DNA of 64,000 bases, from positions 186,001 to 250,000 of the forward strand of contig NZ_CP158375.1 in the NCBI RefSeq assembly GCF_041021955.1, in the 5' to 3' direction. The position numbers and the translations under genes were made by a program. The DNA is from Caulobacter sp. 73W (GTDB lineage Bacteria; Pseudomonadota; Alphaproteobacteria; Caulobacterales; Caulobacteraceae). Of this stretch, positions 1 to 8,844 are shown one piece after another. A model generated the notes under the pieces. The model made no database searches and was not told the origin of the DNA. It was given only the letters and a program-made list of their open reading frames with translations. The stretch's first letter is position 1; each line of letters begins with the position of its first letter.

Positions 1-704
1 GATCGAAGCGATGCGCCGCCAGCGGATGACCGGACCGGTCATAGCCCGGGGGCTGGGCATGGCCCGCTCGACTGTCGGCCTGGTCTTGCGTCGCCTGGGT
101 CTGGGCAAACTGAAGATGCTTGAGCCCAAGGCTCCAGTCATCCGCTATGAGCGCTCACGGCCTGGCGAGCTGATCCATCTGGACATCAAGAAGCTCAATC
201 GGTTCACCACCGAAGGTCACCGCATCACCAAAGATCGCCGACTGGGTCGATCATACCGCGCCGGCTGGGAGTTCCTGCACGTCTGCGTCGATGACGCCTC
301 GCGTCTGGCCTACACGGAAATCTTGGGGTCCGAGCGGCAGGACGACACGACCGCCTTCCTGCAACGCGCTCTGGCCTGGCTCAGCCGACAAGGCGTCCAG
401 GTCGAGCGGGTGATGACCGACAACGGCGCAGCCTACTGCTCAAGGCAGTTCGCCGCCGCTCTCAAACTCGCCGGAGCCCGGCATCTCAGAACCCGGCCCT
501 ACACCCCACGCACCAATGGCAAGGCCGAACGCTTCATCCAGACCAGCCTGCGTGAATGGGCCTACGCCAGACCCTATTCCTCTTCCGACGAACGCGCACG
601 CGCCGTTACGGCTTGGACCGACAGCTACAACCTGGCTCGACCACACTCCGGCATCGCTGGCCTCACACCCTGGCAGCGTGTGACCAACCTTCTTGGAAAC
701 GACA
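1..704 (+). mobile_element. IS481-family insertion sequence, right end (left part outside window)
   Basis: The transposase type and the terminal bases identify the element. Read from the outside inwards, the end at 704 begins TGTCGTTTCCAAG; IS481 elements characteristically begin TGT and end ACA. The six bases after it, 705-710, read CCTAGC, which fits the NCTAGN target reported for IS481. The left end and the matching target copy lie before the window, so the duplication cannot be confirmed. The end position is inferred from the ACA and the target motif. Confidence 0.75.
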
Positions 705-709
705 CCTAG
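1..709 (+). CDS. IS481-family DDE transposase, 5' truncated by window edge
   Basis: This is an integrase-core (RNase H fold) transposase that cuts and joins the ends of its own element. The reading frame is open to the first base of the window, so the N-terminal helix-turn-helix part is incomplete. The DDE residues are recognisable: Asp in HLDIKKL, Asp in MTDNGAAY and Glu in GKAERFIQ. The C-terminus RPHSGIAGLTPWQRV is typical of the family. The stop codon TAG at 707-709 lies beyond the inferred IS end at 704. It is therefore supplied by the CTAG target sequence and not by the element. Confidence 0.9.
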   Translation, partial: IEAMRRQRMTGPVIARGLGMARSTVGLVLRRLGLGKLKMLEPKAPVIRYERSRPGELIHLDIKKLNRFTTEGHRITKDRRLGRSYRAGWEFLHVCVDDASRLAYTEILGSERQDDTTAFLQRALAWLSRQGVQVERVMTDNGAAYCSRQFAAALKLAGARHLRTRPYTPRTNGKAERFIQTSLREWAYARPYSSSDERARAVTAWTDSYNLARPHSGIAGLTPWQRVTNLLGNDT

Positions 710-1149
710 CGCTTCAGAAGACGGTCCCGCGCGGCGTTCAGCTGCGCGGCCAGACCGGCGGTCCCGCCCTTGTCGGGATGCGCCATGCGGATCAGGCGGC
801 CATAGGCCGCCTGTATCTGTTCAGGGGTAGCGCTCTCCTCGACGCCGAGAATGTCCCGCGCCTCACGAGCGGAGAGGCCCGAGACCGGCTGAACCGCCGC
901 GCGCTGTGATTGATGGCGCGGCCGGCTGCCCCGCGCGCTTGACGCCAGGCCGAGACCCACGACCAGAAGCACCAGAGCCGTGCCCCACCTGCCCCGGATC
1001 GCCAGGAACGCCGCCACCGAGAAGAGCGGTATCGACGCCGCCCCCAAGGCCACGCGCCATCCCTCGCCCTTTAGCCGGCTCCAGGATCCGGCGCGGCCGA
1101 GCGAGACAAGCAGGGCCAGGAGCCCCGCGCCGATGACGAGATAGAGCAT
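706..1149 (-). CDS. membrane-anchored J-domain (DnaJ-like) protein
   Basis: This 147-residue protein is a probable DnaK co-chaperone tethered to the inner membrane. Residues 1-20 and about 32-70 are hydrophobic and predict two or three membrane segments. A basic linker follows, and then a C-terminal J domain from about residue 91. The HPD tripeptide needed to stimulate Hsp70 ATPase is at residues 124-126 (MAHPDKGG). The layout, an N-terminal membrane anchor with a terminal J domain, resembles Tim14/Pam18-type proteins. The stop codon TAG lies inside the CTAG where the IS inserted, so the protein remains complete. It lies 18 bp downstream of mipZ on the same strand and may share its transcript. 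Confidence 0.85.
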   Translation of the reverse strand: MLYLVIGAGLLALLVSLGRAGSWSRLKGEGWRVALGAASIPLFSVAAFLAIRGRWGTALVLLVVGLGLASSARGSRPRHQSQRAAVQPVSGLSAREARDILGVEESATPEQIQAAYGRLIRMAHPDKGGTAGLAAQLNAARDRLLKR

Positions 1150-1167
1150 GCGACGGTCCCGACGCCC

Positions 1168-2001
1168 TTACTGGGCGGCGAGCAGAACTTCGCCCGAGAA
1201 GCCTGACAGACCCACGAAGTGCAGCAGCGCCCGCAGTTCCTGGCGCGCCGCCACGTGGGTCAGCGACACCGGAACCGGTCGCACCTGGGCCGACAGGTCG
1301 GCGATGGTCAGACCGAACGGAAACAGCTCACGATAGATCACACGGTCGCGCAGGCCCGGCCCCATGCGGAAACCGGTCTTGCGCGACAGAGCCTGCATCC
1401 GGTCGCTCACGCGCTTGCGGTTACGGGCTTCGGTCGTCGCCATGCGGTTCGACAGGACGACCCAGTCCAGCGCCTTGCCGGCCGAGGCGGCGCGCGCCTT
1501 GCGGGCTTCCCACACGGTTTGGGCGTAGAGGCTGGGGCGGGTCACTTCCAGGGTGACGGGGTCGACGACGCCCAGCATGTCGAAGTCGACGAAGCTGTCG
1601 TTCATCGGCGTGACGATCAGGTCGGCCCGGCCGTGAGCCAGGCGCGAGACGGCGGTGTCGCCGCCCGGGGTGTCGATGAGGATGAAATCCACCTGTTGGG
1701 CGACTTCGGCGAAGGTCGCCTCGAAGCGGGCGATCTGCTCTTCGTCGGACGCCTGGGCCAGGGCCACGCCTTCTTCGCCATAGGTGGCGTCGATCGGCAT
1801 GGGCAGATCAACACCCTTGGCGGCCACCCACGCACGACGGTTGGCGAAGAAATGACCTAGGGTGCACTGACGCAAATCGAGATCCATGATCGCGACCTTG
1901 GCGCCGCCGTGAAGCAGCGCGGTTGCGAGGTGGACGGCGATGGTGGACTTGCCCGCCCCGCCTTTTTCGTTGCCGACGACAATGACGTTCGCCTGCGACA
2001 T
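1168..2001 (-). CDS. mipZ: MipZ, ParA-like ATPase that positions the division site
   Basis: This 277-residue P-loop ATPase of the MinD/ParA group forms bipolar gradients from ParB at the chromosome origins. It blocks FtsZ assembly away from midcell in Caulobacter and relatives. The deviant Walker A motif is NEKGGAGKST, with Lys13 as the signature lysine. MDLDLRQ places Asp42 at the residue known to be needed for ATP hydrolysis in Caulobacter MipZ. FILIDTPGGD is the Walker B region. The length matches the family. The upstream gap to the next gene (2002-2157) carries a GANTC site and a CtrA-like sequence. The assignment rests on motif positions and on the Caulobacter context. Confidence 0.95.
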   Translation of the reverse strand: MSQANVIVVGNEKGGAGKSTIAVHLATALLHGGAKVAIMDLDLRQCTLGHFFANRRAWVAAKGVDLPMPIDATYGEEGVALAQASDEEQIARFEATFAEVAQQVDFILIDTPGGDTAVSRLAHGRADLIVTPMNDSFVDFDMLGVVDPVTLEVTRPSLYAQTVWEARKARAASAGKALDWVVLSNRMATTEARNRKRVSDRMQALSRKTGFRMGPGLRDRVIYRELFPFGLTIADLSAQVRPVPVSLTHVAARQELRALLHFVGLSGFSGEVLLAAQ

Positions 2002-2157
2002 GACTTAGCCTCCTGCACCCCGAATCGATTTCGGGTTAACGATAAGTGAAGCCGACCGGCGGATTTGGTCAACGCAACCGCCCGAGTTGTTCACAATTGC
2101 CGCAGGTCAATCCGCCGCTTAGCGGAAATCGGTGGACGCTTTCAGCAGGCGCCCAAT
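2002..2157 (-). promoter_or_regulatory. mipZ upstream region with GANTC methylation site and CtrA-like box
   Basis: GAATC at 2022-2026, about 20 bp before the mipZ start, is a GANTC site, the target of the cell-cycle methyltransferase CcrM. In C. crescentus mipZ transcription is reported to depend on CcrM methylation and GcrA. TTAA at 2036-2039, then 7 bases, then TGAA at 2047-2050 differs by one base from the CtrA motif TTAA-N7-TTAA. Use of either site here is inferred. Confidence 0.5.
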
Positions 2158-2559
2158 TCACCAAGCCCCGAGTTCACGCAGCTGCCGCGCCAGCTCGGGC
2201 GGCATGTCGCCCAGGTCGCCCACGGCCAGATCACGCGGCGCGTCATCGCCAGTCAGGTAACGCCAGCCCTGGAAGGCGCGGCGCGGCTGCGGCTCGACGC
2301 GAATGACCTCACGGTCGAGGGTGACCTCGCAACGCGACGCCTGACCCTCTCCCACCGTATCGATGGCGATGATCTTCTGGCGGCACAGGATGACGCCCTT
2401 GAACACGCGGTACAGGGATCCGCCTTCAAGCAGTTCGTCGATCCGCTTCGGGGTCATGCGCGTCTGCATGATCCAGGGGCGATCGGCTTCCTTGTGCCAT
2501 TCGAGGAGCTCCTCGACGGTGTCGCAACCGACGCAGAGCTTGATCATGTTCAGAGCCAT
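2158..2559 (-). CDS. DUF1489 family protein
   Basis: This 133-residue cytoplasmic protein matches the alphaproteobacterial DUF1489 family. It has a conserved N-terminus (MALNMIKLCVGC), a central block with WIMQTRMTPKR, and an R-A-F-Q-G-W-R-Y-L motif near the C-terminus. No enzymatic motif is evident and no function is known to me. Its start lies 9 bp after the stop codon (2569-2571) that the carboxylase alpha gene would use if its terminal frameshift were absent, so the two genes look like a tight operon. As the sequence stands, the shifted carboxylase frame reads 134 bp into this gene. Confidence 0.8.
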   Translation of the reverse strand: MALNMIKLCVGCDTVEELLEWHKEADRPWIMQTRMTPKRIDELLEGGSLYRVFKGVILCRQKIIAIDTVGEGQASRCEVTLDREVIRVEPQPRRAFQGWRYLTGDDAPRDLAVGDLGDMPPELARQLRELGAW

Positions 2560-4453
2560 GCTTGTGACTTAAGCCGCCGGCTCGAAGTCTCGCCAGAGTG
2601 ACGCCTTCGGAAACCTGTGCGCCCGTCGTCGCAGCCAGTTCGGCGACCACCCCGTCGAACGGCGCGGTCAGGGCGTGCTCCATCTTCATGGCCTCCAGCA
2701 CCAGCAGCGCCTGGCCCTTGGCGACGGTATCGCCGGCCTTCACCGAGACGCTGACGATCTTGCCCGGCATGGGCGAACGCACCGCGCCGTCGCTGGAGCC
2801 GCCGGCTTCGCCGCTGGCCTGGGCGCGCGGCGCCGAGAAGACCAGGGCCTCGCCATCTTCGAACAGGACGATCTCGCCGTCCTCGCCCAGCAGGACGTCG
2901 GCCTCGACCTCGCCCGGCACGGCGACCTCGACGACCTTGCCGTCATGAGCCAGGCGCACCGGGGCGCGGTCCTGGCGGTTCAGGCGGAAGCCCGCTAGCC
3001 CTTCGGCCGGCGACCACGGGGACTCGTCGTCCTCCGCCTGCGACAGAAGCGCCGCCACGGCGACCGCCTTGGCGTCCTGCGACGGCTCAGTCTCAGGAAC
3101 CAGCGTGTCGATCCGCGCCTCGATGAACCCGGTGTCGACCCGGCCGGCCACGAAGTCCGGATGGTCGGCGCAGCGTGCCAGGAAGGCGGCGTTGGTCTTC
3201 ACCGGCCACACCTCGACCTGACGGCAGGCCTCGGCCAGCTCGGCCGCGGCGGCCTCGCGGCTGGCCCCATGGGTGATCAGCTTGGCGATCATCGGATCGT
3301 AGAAGGAGGTGACCTCGCCGCCCTCCTCCACCGCGCTATCGACGCGCAGCGTTTGCGGCAGGCGGAAGTGATCCAGCGGCCCGGTGGACGGCAAGAAGCC
3401 GGTCGCCGGGTTCTCGGCATAGAGGCGCGCCTCCATGGCCCAGCCGTTGATCGACAGCGCGTCCTGCTTCAATGGCAACGGCTCGCCCGAGGCGACGCGC
3501 AGCTGCCACTCCACCAGATCCTGGCCGGTGACGGCTTCGGTGACCGGATGCTCCACCTGCAGACGGGTGTTCATCTCCATGAACCAGATGCGGTCGGCGC
3601 GCAGGCCTTCGGAGGCGTCGGCGATGAACTCCACCGTGCCGGCGCCGACATAGTTCACGGCCTTGGCGGCCTTGACCGCCGCCTCGCAGACGGCGGCGCG
3701 CGTCGCGGCGTCCATGCCGGGAGCCGGAGCCTCCTCGATGACCTTCTGGTGGCGGCGCTGTAGGGAGCAGTCGCGCTCGAACAGGTGGACGACATTCCCG
3801 TGGCTGTCGCCGAACACCTGCACCTCGATATGGCGCGGACGAGTGACGTACTTCTCCAGCAGCACCCGGTCGTCGCCGAAGCTGGCCGAGGCCTCGCGCC
3901 GGCAAGAGCCGAGGGCGGCGATGAAGTCCGCCGCCGCCTCGACCTTGCGCATGCCCTTGCCGCCGCCGCCGGCCACGGCCTTGATCAGGACCGGGAAGCC
4001 GATCTTGGCCGCCTCGGCCGCCAGGCGCTCCTCCGACTGGTCGTCGCCCAGATAGCCTGGGGTGGTCGGAACCCCCGCCTGGATCATCAGGGCCTTGGCC
4101 GCGTCCTTCAGGCCCATGGCCGTGATCGCCGACGGCGGCGGGCCGATCCAGACCAGACCGGCATCCATAACCGCCTGGGCGAAGGCGGCGTTCTCCGAAA
4201 GGAAGCCGTAGCCCGGATGGATCGCCTGCGCGCCCGTCGCGTTGGCCGCCGCCAGGATCTTCTCCGGCAGCAGATAGCTTTCCCGCGCCGGCGCCGGGCC
4301 GATCAGCACGGCCTCGTCGGCCTCAAGCACATGCGGCGCGTCGGCGTCGGCTTCGGAATAGACGGCGATGGTGCGCACTCCGAGGCGGCGCGCGGTGCGG
4401 ATCACACGGCGCGCGATCTCGCCCCGGTTGGCGATCAGGACAGACTGGATCAT
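2426..4453 (-). CDS. liuD: 3-methylcrotonyl-CoA carboxylase, biotin-carrying alpha subunit (frameshifted C-terminus)
   Basis: This subunit carboxylates its own biotin with ATP and bicarbonate for the beta subunit in leucine degradation. The biotin carboxylase domain starts at residue 1 (IANRGEIARRVI) with the ATP-grasp glycine loop AGGGGKGM near 161-168. The C-terminal biotinyl domain has EAMKMEHA with the biotinylated Lys at 590. Homology ends at LARL (residue 623), followed by 52 unrelated residues. In the other frame the next codons read EPAA then TAA at 2571-2569, the normal family ending. A one-base insertion near 2585-2586 is likely, either a real mutation or a sequencing error. The methylcrotonyl specificity comes from the neighbouring beta subunit; a propionyl-type alpha would look similar. 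Confidence 0.85.
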   Translation of the reverse strand: MIQSVLIANRGEIARRVIRTARRLGVRTIAVYSEADADAPHVLEADEAVLIGPAPARESYLLPEKILAAANATGAQAIHPGYGFLSENAAFAQAVMDAGLVWIGPPPSAITAMGLKDAAKALMIQAGVPTTPGYLGDDQSEERLAAEAAKIGFPVLIKAVAGGGGKGMRKVEAAADFIAALGSCRREASASFGDDRVLLEKYVTRPRHIEVQVFGDSHGNVVHLFERDCSLQRRHQKVIEEAPAPGMDAATRAAVCEAAVKAAKAVNYVGAGTVEFIADASEGLRADRIWFMEMNTRLQVEHPVTEAVTGQDLVEWQLRVASGEPLPLKQDALSINGWAMEARLYAENPATGFLPSTGPLDHFRLPQTLRVDSAVEEGGEVTSFYDPMIAKLITHGASREAAAAELAEACRQVEVWPVKTNAAFLARCADHPDFVAGRVDTGFIEARIDTLVPETEPSQDAKAVAVAALLSQAEDDESPWSPAEGLAGFRLNRQDRAPVRLAHDGKVVEVAVPGEVEADVLLGEDGEIVLFEDGEALVFSAPRAQASGEAGGSSDGAVRSPMPGKIVSVSVKAGDTVAKGQALLVLEAMKMEHALTAPFDGVVAELAATTGAQVSEGVTLARLRAGGLSHKHGSEHDQALRRLRHRRGAPRMAQGSRSPLDHADAHDPEADRRTA

Positions 4454-4480
4454 TCGACTCTTCTTGTTGTTCCGCCCAGG

Positions 4481-4529
4481 CCTACTCGGCCCCTAGCCTT
4501 ACTCAGCCCCAAGCCTTACTCAGCCCAGG
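4481..4529. repeat. three tandem copies of a 16-17 bp unit over the end of the enoyl-CoA hydratase gene
   Basis: The unit CCTTACTCAGCCCCAAG occurs at 4497-4513. A near copy ending in CAGG lies at 4514-4529, and a more diverged copy (CCTACTCGGCCCCTAG) lies at 4481-4496. The third copy contains the stop codon and last codons of the hydratase gene, so the tail of the gene appears to have been duplicated twice into the intergenic space. Confidence 0.7.
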
Positions 4530-5355
4530 ACGGTTTGCGCTTCTCCAGGAAGGCGCGCACGCCCTCCTGCCCTTCCTCGCTGACGCGGCGACGCGCGATC
4601 TGGCGCGCGGTCTCCTCCATCAGTCCATGATCGATCGGCTGACCGACGACGGCGTCCACCAGGCGCTTGCTGTCGCCGATGGCGCCCGGCGCGCACGGCT
4701 TCATCCCGTCGGCGATAGCCGCCTTGATGGCGTCCATGGTCTCGGCGTCCGGAACGACCTCGCTAACCAGGCCATAGGCCTGGGCGTCGCCCGCGCCGAA
4801 CACGCGGCCGGTGGCGAACAGCACCTTGGCCGCCCGCGGTCCGATGGCGGCCACCACATAGGGGCTGATGGTCGCCGGGGTCAGGCCCAGCTTCACTTCC
4901 GAGAACGAGAACTTCACGTCCTGGGTGGCGATCGCCATGTCGCAGGCCGCGACCAGACCGGCGCCGCCGCCGAACGCCGCGCCCTCGACCAGGGCCACCG
5001 TCAGGGCCGGCACGTCGTGCAGCGCCTTGAGCATCGACGCCAGCTCCATGGCGTCCTCGCGGTTGTCGGACTCGCTCCAGTCGGCGGCCGACCGCATCCA
5101 TTCCAGATCAGCCCCGGCGCTGAACACGCCGCCCGCGCCGCGCAGGAACACCACCCGCACGCCCTCGGCCCCGTGCAGGGTCTCGAAGGCCTCGCGCAAG
5201 GCGGCGATGGTCGCCGCGTCGAAGGCGTTCTTCTTGCCGGCGCGGTTGATGGTGACCGTCACCGCGCCATCCACCGTGCCCTCGATCAGCACCAGGTTGG
5301 TCGTCGCGTCGGTGTCGATGTTCTCGACCAGCGGATCGGCGATGGGATTGGTCAC
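4516..5355 (-). CDS. liuC: enoyl-CoA hydratase/isomerase, probable methylglutaconyl-CoA hydratase
   Basis: This 279-residue crotonase-fold enzyme is inferred to hydrate 3-methylglutaconyl-CoA, the product of the flanking carboxylase, in leucine breakdown. Crotonase signatures are present: INRAGKKNAFDA for CoA binding, GAGGVFSAGADLEWM for the first oxyanion-hole segment, and EGAAFGGGAGLVAACDMAIA for the second. The start is GTG at 5355, preceded by AGGAG at a suitable distance. It sits between the beta and alpha carboxylase genes on the same strand (18 bp from beta, 62 bp from alpha), the order of liu/mcc clusters. The specific substrate is inferred from this context. Confidence 0.85.
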   Translation of the reverse strand: MTNPIADPLVENIDTDATTNLVLIEGTVDGAVTVTINRAGKKNAFDAATIAALREAFETLHGAEGVRVVFLRGAGGVFSAGADLEWMRSAADWSESDNREDAMELASMLKALHDVPALTVALVEGAAFGGGAGLVAACDMAIATQDVKFSFSEVKLGLTPATISPYVVAAIGPRAAKVLFATGRVFGAGDAQAYGLVSEVVPDAETMDAIKAAIADGMKPCAPGAIGDSKRLVDAVVGQPIDHGLMEETARQIARRRVSEEGQEGVRAFLEKRKPSWAE

Positions 5356-5373
5356 TATGCGGGCTCCTAGTTC

Positions 5374-6981
5374 TTACATCCGGAAGATGCCGAACGTCGT
5401 GTCGGGCACGGGGGCGTTCAGGCTGGCCGATATGGCCAGACCTAGAACGTCCCGGGTTTGCGCAGGATCAATGATCCCGTCGTCCCAAAGGCGGGCGCTG
5501 GCGAAATAGGGATCACCCTCGGCCTCGTAGCGGGCGCGGATCGGATCCTTGAACGCCTCCTCGTCGGCCGCCGGCCAGTCCTCGCCCTTGGCTTCCATGC
5601 CGTCGCGCTTGATGGTCGCCAGCACGCTCGCGGCCTGCTCGCCGCCCATGACGCTGATGCGGCTGTTGGGCCAGGTGAACAGGAAGCGCGGGCTATAGGC
5701 CCGGCCGCACATGCCGTAGTTGCCAGCGCCGAAGCTGCCGCCGATCAGAACTGTGAACTTGGGCACATTGGCCGACGCCACGGCAGTGACCAGCTTGGCT
5801 CCATCCTTGGCGATGCCGCCCGCCTCATACCTTCCGCCGACCATGAAGCCGGAGATGTTCTGCAGGAAGACGAGCGGGATCTTGCGCTTGCAGGCCAGCT
5901 CGATGAAATGCGCGCCCTTCAGCGCGCTCTCGCTGAACAGCACCCCGTTATTGGCCAGGATCGCCACCGGCATCCCCCAGATGCGGGCGAAGCCGCAGAC
6001 CAGGGTCGTCCCGTACAGGGCCTTGAATTCGTCGAACTCGCTGCCGTCGACGATGCGGGCGATGACCTCCCGCACGTCATACGGCGCGCGCACGTCCGTG
6101 GGGATGACGCCGTACAGCTCCTCAGGATCGAACGCCGGATCCTTCGGCTCGCGGACATCCATGTCCAAGGTCTTGGTCGTGTTCAGGTTGGCGACGATGG
6201 AGCGCACGATCTCCAGCGCATGCTCGTCGTTCTCGGCCACATGATCGACCACGCCGGACTTCCGACCGTGGGTGTCGGCCCCGCCCAGTTCCTCGGCGCT
6301 GATCACCTCGCCCGTGGCCGCCTTCACCAGCGGCGGCCCGCCCAGAAAGATGGTGCCTTGATTGCGGACGATCACCGTCTCGTCCGACATGGCCGGCACA
6401 TAGGCGCCGCCCGCCGTGCACGATCCCATGACGCAGGCGATCTGGGCGATGCCCTCGGCGCTCATCCGGGCCTGGTTGAAGAAGATGCGACCGAAATGAT
6501 CGCGGTCCGGGAACACCTCCGCCTGGTGCGGCAGGTTCGCCCCGCCGCTATCGACCAGATAGATGCAGGGCAGACGATTCTGCTGGGCGATCTCCTGGGC
6601 GCGCAGGTGCTTCTTCACCGTCATCGGGAAGTAGGCGCCGCCCTTCACCGTGGGATCGTTGGCGACGATCATCACTTCGCGGCCTGACACCCGCCCGACC
6701 CCAGCGATCACGCCCGCTCCCGGCGCCTCGTCGTTGTAGAGGCCGAAGGCCGCCAGCTGGCCGATTTCCAGGAACGGCGCGCCGGGATCCAGCAGGCGTT
6801 CCACCCGGTCACGAGGCAAAAGCTTGCCGCGCGAGGCGTGCCGCGTCCGCGAGGCTTCGGGCCCGCCCAGGGACGCGGTCGCGACTCGATCGTGCAGCTG
6901 CTGAGCCAGCGCGCGATTGGCCTCCGCATTGCGGACGAAAGCTTCACCCTTGGAATCTATGGTGCTTTTGAGCTTTGGCAT
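5374..6981 (-). CDS. liuB: 3-methylcrotonyl-CoA carboxylase, beta (carboxyltransferase) subunit
   Basis: This subunit transfers CO2 from carboxybiotin to 3-methylcrotonyl-CoA. The start chosen is the ATG at 6981, giving [10 protein letters not shown] and 535 residues, the usual length of MCC-beta; the longer open frame upstream has no family similarity and runs into the divergent gene. Diagnostic stretches include [59 protein letters not shown], and [18 protein letters not shown] near the C-terminus. It leads the liuB-liuC-liuD run. The isovaleryl-CoA dehydrogenase gene often found before it is absent here; a divergent patatin gene occupies that place. Confidence 0.9.
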   Translation of the reverse strand: MPKLKSTIDSKGEAFVRNAEANRALAQQLHDRVATASLGGPEASRTRHASRGKLLPRDRVERLLDPGAPFLEIGQLAAFGLYNDEAPGAGVIAGVGRVSGREVMIVANDPTVKGGAYFPMTVKKHLRAQEIAQQNRLPCIYLVDSGGANLPHQAEVFPDRDHFGRIFFNQARMSAEGIAQIACVMGSCTAGGAYVPAMSDETVIVRNQGTIFLGGPPLVKAATGEVISAEELGGADTHGRKSGVVDHVAENDEHALEIVRSIVANLNTTKTLDMDVREPKDPAFDPEELYGVIPTDVRAPYDVREVIARIVDGSEFDEFKALYGTTLVCGFARIWGMPVAILANNGVLFSESALKGAHFIELACKRKIPLVFLQNISGFMVGGRYEAGGIAKDGAKLVTAVASANVPKFTVLIGGSFGAGNYGMCGRAYSPRFLFTWPNSRISVMGGEQAASVLATIKRDGMEAKGEDWPAADEEAFKDPIRARYEAEGDPYFASARLWDDGIIDPAQTRDVLGLAISASLNAPVPDTTFGIFRM

Positions 6982-7064
6982 GAACCGACGCATAGCCTGT
7001 TGAACCGGGGTCCGGAAGTCGAAGAGGTCGCACCGCGCCCGCGTCGCCAACCAGACAGTCCGGC

Positions 7065-7070
7065 TATAAT
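7065..7070 (+). promoter_or_regulatory. putative -10 element of the patatin gene
   Basis: TATAAT at 7065-7070 is a perfect -10 hexamer in a GC-rich gap between divergent genes. It is followed by GGGGGGAA at 7081-7088 as ribosome binding site and TTG at 7093. No good -35 is visible at the usual spacing. Confidence 0.4.
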
Positions 7071-7092
7071 CTGCACCTTCGGGGGGAACGTC

Positions 7093-8844
7093 TTGCCTGA
7101 GTCGCTGACCAAGACCGCGCTTGGCCGTCTTTTTGCGCTGGAACAGTCGCGCGGGGCCGCAAGCTGGTTCTCCCTGCCGGGAGGAACGCCGCTGTACGAT
7201 CCCGGCGGTCCGGCCGACGAGCTCTACTTTGTCCGCGCCGGCCGCCTGGGCGCCTTCCGCCATGAGGAAGGCCAGGAGCCGCAATTCCTGGGCGTAATCC
7301 GGCCGGGCGAGCCCGCCGGCGAGATGGCCTTCATCGCCGAGACGCCCCACTCCGCCCGCGTGGTCGCTCTGCGCGACACCGAAATCCTCGCCCTACCCCG
7401 CGATGTGTTCTTTGACGCCGCCGACCGCGATCCGACGGTGATGACCGAACTGGCGCGGCTGATGATCCTGCGCTCACGCCAGGCCGCGACCCAAGCGTCG
7501 ATCGGCGAGCCGTCGGTGTTCGGCTTCGTCGCCACCAATCCAGGACCGCCCGTCCGCGATCTGGTCGAGGCCGTCGGCGCCGCGATAGAGGCTCTCGGAT
7601 ACGAAGTCGCCGTCGCGGGCTCCGAGGCGCTGCAGGCGCCCATGGAGTGGTTCTCCAATGTCGAGCGCGACCACGACTTCGTCCTCTACGCCGTGGAAAG
7701 CGGCCAGGATGCCTGGAAACACGTGGTCGGCCGCCAGGTGGACCGCCTGTTCCGTGTCGGCCGTGGCGACCAGCCGCCGCCGCCCGTGGCCACCCGGGCC
7801 TACGAGCCGCTGCAGCGCCAGCGCCTTGTCGACCTGATCCTGATCCACCCCGCCGATTGCCCCAGGCCAAGCGGATCGGAAGCCTGGCTCGACGCCACCG
7901 AGGCGGCGCGCCTGTTCCACATCCGTCATGGCGACGCCCACGACATCGCCCGCATCGCCCGCCTGATCACCGGCCAATCGGTCGGGCTTGTCCTGTCCGG
8001 CGGCGGCGCGCGCGCCTACGCCCACATCGGCGCGGTGCGGGCGCTTCGCGAGTTCGGCGTGCCTATCGACTTCGTCGGCGGCGCGTCCATGGGCGGCATC
8101 GTGGCGGCGGGCCTGGCCATGGGCTGGGAGAACGCGGAGATGGAAGAGCGCATCCGCTCCGCCTTTGTGGCCTCGAGCCCTCTCGACGACATCGCCTTCC
8201 CGATCCTCGCCCTCACCCATGGCGACAAGGTGCGCGACCGCCTGGCGGAGCATTTCGGTGATGTCCGGATCAGCGATCTGTGGCTGCCGTTCTTCTGCGT
8301 CTCCTCGAACCTGACCTCGGGCGCCTATCACGTCCACCGCCGGGGCGAGCTCAAGACCGCCCTGCGCGCCTCGATCTCCCTGCCCGGCGTCCTGCCGCCG
8401 GTGGCCGAAGGCGGCGACGTGCTGGTGGACGGGGCTGTGATGAAGAACTTCCCCGCCGACGTCATGCGCGCCTTCCAGCTCGGCCCCATCATCGGCGTCG
8501 ACGTCACGCGCGGCCGCAGCATCAACGCCGCCGACATGCACCGTCCCAAGTCGTGGTTGCGCTGGCTGCTGAGCGGAGAATGGCGTCAGGGCCCGCCCAT
8601 CGTGGCCCTGCTGATGCGCGCCGCCACGGTGACCACGGGCCGCGATCTGGCCGCCGCCCGAAGCGCCTCGGACGTGCTGGTCATGCCCAAGGTCGACGGC
8701 GTCGACATCCGCGACTGGCGAGCCTTCGAGCCAGCTGTCCAGGCCGGCTATGAGGCCGCGCGCGAAGTCCTGGAAGACCTGACCAAGCCCGTATCCGAGC
8801 TTCGCCGCCGCCCCAGCATCAGGGAACGCGCTGCGCTACGATGA
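7093..8844 (+). CDS. patatin-like phospholipase with N-terminal cyclic-nucleotide-binding domain
   Basis: This 583-residue protein is related to the neuropathy-target-esterase group, in which a cNMP-type sensor precedes a patatin lipase. Residues about 20-125 form the jelly-roll with [10 protein letters not shown], the phosphate-binding-cassette region. The catalytic domain begins near residue 295: [12 protein letters not shown] forms the oxyanion hole, GASMGG holds the nucleophile Ser332, and [10 protein letters not shown] gives Asp446 of the Ser-Asp dyad. The TTG start at 7093 was chosen because homology starts just after it and GGGGGG lies 5 bp upstream; in-frame ATG codons further upstream fall within the divergent carboxylase gene. 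The 3' end overlaps tam by 26 bp. Whether a nucleotide really binds cannot be told. Confidence 0.85.
   Translation: MPESLTKTALGRLFALEQSRGAASWFSLPGGTPLYDPGGPADELYFVRAGRLGAFRHEEGQEPQFLGVIRPGEPAGEMAFIAETPHSARVVALRDTEILALPRDVFFDAADRDPTVMTELARLMILRSRQAATQASIGEPSVFGFVATNPGPPVRDLVEAVGAAIEALGYEVAVAGSEALQAPMEWFSNVERDHDFVLYAVESGQDAWKHVVGRQVDRLFRVGRGDQPPPPVATRAYEPLQRQRLVDLILIHPADCPRPSGSEAWLDATEAARLFHIRHGDAHDIARIARLITGQSVGLVLSGGGARAYAHIGAVRALREFGVPIDFVGGASMGGIVAAGLAMGWENAEMEERIRSAFVASSPLDDIAFPILALTHGDKVRDRLAEHFGDVRISDLWLPFFCVSSNLTSGAYHVHRRGELKTALRASISLPGVLPPVAEGGDVLVDGAVMKNFPADVMRAFQLGPIIGVDVTRGRSINAADMHRPKSWLRWLLSGEWRQGPPIVALLMRAATVTTGRDLAAARSASDVLVMPKVDGVDIRDWRAFEPAVQAGYEAAREVLEDLTKPVSELRRRPSIRERAALR

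Noticed and set aside
6982..7350. N-terminal extension of the carboxylase beta subunit
   Set aside because: The 123 extra residues have no family similarity and run over the patatin gene start and its -10 element; the ATG at 6981 gives the standard length.
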